A stretch of 6,659 nt of DNA from JBEBGV01 sp040081265 (GTDB lineage: Bacteria; Acidobacteriota; Vicinamibacteria; Vicinamibacterales; UBA2999): contig JBEBGV010000133.1 in the NCBI GenBank assembly GCA_040081265.1, forward strand, positions 1 to 6,659, given 5' to 3'. Under the pieces are notes generated by a model. That model saw only the letters and a list, made by a program, of their open reading frames with translations. It made no database searches and was not told the DNA's origin. The position numbers were made by a program, and so were the translations under genes. Shown one piece after another: positions 4,443-6,659 of this stretch (position 1 is the stretch's first letter; every line of letters begins with the position of its first letter).

Positions 4443-6659
4443 TTAGCGACTCCCCCGCGCCAAGCCCACCACCCCTTTGATCGAAAGCCGATGGACTCTG
4501 CCAAGCCTGTCGCCTGCAACAATCTGGCCATCTCCACTCGTTGAAAGAGCACGTGCCTCTACGTCCATTTCAAGCCTTGTGACCACATTTCCTGCATCGA
4601 CGTCCCAGAGACTTATCATGCGATCGCGTGTCGCGCTCACCAAGCGGTTGTCGGCCACAATCGCCAAGGCAGTCACCCCAGAGTCGTGCGTCAGAACATG
4701 AGCATCAATTCTTGTGTGACTTGGGCTCCAGAGGACGATTTGTCCATCATGAGAACCACTCATCAACCGGCCGGTTGGCAATACTGCCAGCACAGCAATC
4801 GAACCGTCATGCCCAAGCAGTGTCTCAGGCGTGCTTGAGTCAGATCCCCAAATTCGAATGCGCCCATCATCATGCCCGCTCGCCAAGCGCCCATCAGCCA
4901 GTTGCACAAGACAGTTTGTTGTACCACCGTCAACGTCGAAGATTGGATGACTTATCTTTTCCCCCACTATGTCGAACGACTGTATCGCTTTCCCATCCTT
5001 TAGGTCCCAAATTTTTATTGTCATATCGTAAGATGCGCTGGCAATCCGCTCGCCATCCATGATGGCAATTGCGGTAATACCTCCCGAATGTCCGTCGGTT
5101 TGCAGCGTTATCTCTCCGTCGATGTAGTCCCATATTCGAATGCTGCCATTCTCGAATCCGCACACAAGCTCTCTGTCGCCTCGGGGGGCTATCGTCGTTG
5201 GACGATCTCTGCCAAATTCATAAATCGTCGAGCTCTTCCCGCGTTCAAAGTCGACCAGTTCTACCCGGCCTCTGGCCACCGCAAGGCGGCCGTCCGGGAG
5301 CAGCGCCAGGGAGTCAACGTCATCATCTTTACCCCTCATTCCCCCGAGAGTTCCTGTATCAAGCACCGCGTTCGCCCGCTCTTCGCGGCTGATCAGCAGA
5401 GGCCTACGCACTGCCTGCCGGTCACCAAAAAGATGGCGGCGGCCTAGTTCAGCTTGCGCTTCAGATAAGCTTACGAGAATATCATCATGTTGCGGCAGGT
5501 CCCAAACATGCACCTGTCCGTTCAAGCTGCCGCTTGCCAATCTGCCGTTTGAAAGTTGAGTGAGGGCAGTGACGATTGATGTGTGGCCAACCAAGGCTCG
5601 ATCATTTGTCATCCCGCCATATCCATTGGAGTATAAGAGATTGATGGCAGGGCCGCGCAAACCGAGCCCGCAGGCCAGGCCGTTATCAGACAGGGCAGCA
5701 ATTGACTCCACACTCATATCGAAGGGTCGCCCGGCGCTGGCGACCTCTCGACAAGAGTTCGTATCCCAAACAGCAAGCCCTGAATCCCCTGAGGCGCTTA
5801 CCAGACGACCATCGCGCAAGACTGCCAGTGATACGTCATGGTCAGTGTAGCCCCGGTAAGCCGAACTCCATAAAATGCGCGTCGTCACCCTTCCCGTGGC
5901 CAAGTCCCAGAAGAGGATCGCTTTATCCTTCGAAGCGCTAGCCAATCGTCCGTCTGGCAATACCGCGAGCGCGGTTACCTCGGCCTCGTGCCCGATGAGC
6001 GATGCCGTCTGACGACTGTCGGCTAAGCTCCACAAGCGGATGGTTTTGTCACGGGAGCCGCTTGCGATTTGTCCATTTGGTAGCGCAACAAGGCTTGTAA
6101 CGCCTGCGTCGTGTCCTTCCAGTCTGCCAACCTCCTGATCAAACGAGCAATCCCACACTCGAACTGTATGATCGTTCGATCCGCTCGCCAATTTTCCGTC
6201 GGACAAGACGGAGAGCGAAGTGACCCCATTCGTATGACCAACGAGTCTGATGACTTCTCTTCCAAGAAGGGCATCCCAAATTCTGATCGAACCATCCCAA
6301 CTCCCGACTGCCAGCCGGCCCTCCGGTAGTTCCGCGATCGACAGGACCGCACCATCAATTTCGAAGCGAGCCAACAGCGCCCCAGGCGGCGTCAGCGCCG
6401 GACAGCTCTCATGGAGCGCGCCGACTGGAATATGCTCAAACACATGCGAAACAAACTCATCGGCTTCGGCCGCACCAATCAGCCGCCCATGCAACTGCAC
6501 CATAACCTGCCTCGGATCCCGTGCGAGGATGCCGGTGCATAGCTGGAGCGTACGCACAATGAGTGATTGCAATCGATCGCTCGATTTGGCGAAGCGGTTA
6601 TAATCCTCCACAATTTCGCGCGCGCCGGCAAAGGCCTGCACCTTACGACCGATCCACGC
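4443..6659 (-). CDS. C-terminal part of a STAND-like NTPase WD40 protein (5' end outside window)
   Basis: The frame is open from TAA at 4443-4445 to the window edge. The codon at 6641 is GTG but is preceded in frame by AWIGRK with no stop, so it is most likely an internal valine; residues are counted from it (732). Residues 10-92 are helical, with LQLCTGILARDPRQVMVQLHGRL (start 32) leading to PALTPPGALL (81-90). This layout is characteristic of the region between the NACHT/NB-ARC module and the propellers in STAND WD40 proteins. Fourteen WD40 blades follow (97-720), with a non-WD linker at 382-440 splitting them 7 + 7. A short basic tail ends the protein. No transmembrane segment is visible, so it should be cytoplasmic. 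By family knowledge the propellers would sense a ligand and release an N-terminal effector; the NTPase and effector themselves are not in this window. It could also be a WD40 protein with another N-terminus. Confidence 0.85.
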   Translation of the reverse strand, partial: AWIGRKVQAFAGAREIVEDYNRFAKSSDRLQSLIVRTLQLCTGILARDPRQVMVQLHGRLIGAAEADEFVSHVFEHIPVGALHESCPALTPPGALLARFEIDGAVLSIAELPEGRLAVGSWDGSIRIWDALLGREVIRLVGHTNGVTSLSVLSDGKLASGSNDHTVRVWDCSFDQEVGRLEGHDAGVTSLVALPNGQIASGSRDKTIRLWSLADSRQTASLIGHEAEVTALAVLPDGRLASASKDKAILFWDLATGRVTTRILWSSAYRGYTDHDVSLAVLRDGRLVSASGDSGLAVWDTNSCREVASAGRPFDMSVESIAALSDNGLACGLGLRGPAINLLYSNGYGGMTNDRALVGHTSIVTALTQLSNGRLASGSLNGQVHVWDLPQHDDILVSLSEAQAELGRRHLFGDRQAVRRPLLISREERANAVLDTGTLGGMRGKDDDVDSLALLPDGRLAVARGRVELVDFERGKSSTIYEFGRDRPTTIAPRGDRELVCGFENGSIRIWDYIDGEITLQTDGHSGGITAIAIMDGERIASASYDMTIKIWDLKDGKAIQSFDIVGEKISHPIFDVDGGTTNCLVQLADGRLASGHDDGRIRIWGSDSSTPETLLGHDGSIAVLAVLPTGRLMSGSHDGQIVLWSPSHTRIDAHVLTHDSGVTALAIVADNRLVSATRDRMISLWDVDAGNVVTRLEMDVEARALSTSGDGQIVAGDRLGRVHRLSIKGVVGLARGSR
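4482..6353 (-). repeat. WD40 array of the STAND-like protein, 7 + linker + 7 blades
   Basis: Blades start near residues 97, 135, 176, 217, 266, 309 and 352, then 441, 479, 517, 570, 610, 651 and 692. The consensus is GH..GVT.LAVLPDGRLASGS.D.TIRLWD. The turn LPDGRLASGS replaces the more common FSPDG, and differs from the array in the neighbouring TIR gene. Blades 6 and 8 are the most degenerate. At DNA level the repeated GRLASGS codons give recurring motifs of the type CGCTTGCCAATCTGCCGT, with third-base differences between copies, so the duplication of blades is old rather than recent. Confidence 0.85.

Noticed and set aside
4133..4552. 139-codon - strand frame bridging the two WD40 genes
   Set aside because: It overlaps the ends of both clear genes in another frame and has a low-complexity Arg/Gly/Ser composition; the WD40 and TIR frames explain the sequence.
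4482..6353. Recurring short DNA motifs in the STAND-like gene as a possible CRISPR or satellite array
   Set aside because: The spacing of about 120-130 bp and the varied third bases follow the WD40 protein repeats (GRLASGS turns), so they are coding repeats, not a CRISPR array.

Overview
The window is about 6.7 kb of moderately GC-rich DNA from a Gram-negative bacterium, most likely a proteobacterium. The evidence is the lipoprotein-type gene on the left, the codon choice, and the TIR/WD40 family found here, which I know mainly from Proteobacteria. No ribosomal, housekeeping or intact mobile-element gene gives a closer placement. It looks like an accessory region.

Layout from left to right. 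Positions 1-486 hold no gene I can defend. Their right end contains a cluster of CTAG tetramers, a perfect 12-bp palindrome and a 19-bp CTAG-flanked segment that could be the scar of an insertion sequence. Next, on the + strand, is one gene (487-1410) for a predicted exported, probably lipid-anchored beta-rich protein of unknown function. Its 5' end overlaps a very hydrophobic 31-codon reading frame. An 87-bp convergent gap follows (1411-1497), with two small hairpins and three perfect GAAGAAT copies.

The rest is on the - strand and has two large WD40 genes in tandem, read from right to left. The first (4443 to the right edge) is the C-terminal part of a larger protein. It has a helical segment typical of the region before the propellers in NACHT/NB-ARC (STAND) WD40 proteins, then 14 WD40 blades, which fit two seven-bladed propellers joined by a non-WD linker of about 60 residues. 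The reading frame stays open through the window edge, so the N-terminal switch and effector domains, if present, lie outside. After 176 bp comes the second gene (1498-4239). It encodes an N-terminal TIR domain with the conserved glutamate position of NAD+-cleaving TIRs, a single transmembrane helix, and again 14 WD40 blades followed by a cysteine-containing tail.

The two large genes are co-oriented and share a 2 x 7-blade sensor-like architecture, but their repeat consensus sequences differ, so they are not recent duplicates. The likely reading is a pair of signal-sensing or immunity-type proteins: one a STAND-like switch, the other a membrane-anchored TIR enzyme. That they work together is inferred from adjacency only. 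Each architecture on its own is familiar. What deserves a second look is the pairing, the predicted periplasmic location of the TIR protein's propellers, and the missing N-terminus of the first gene.
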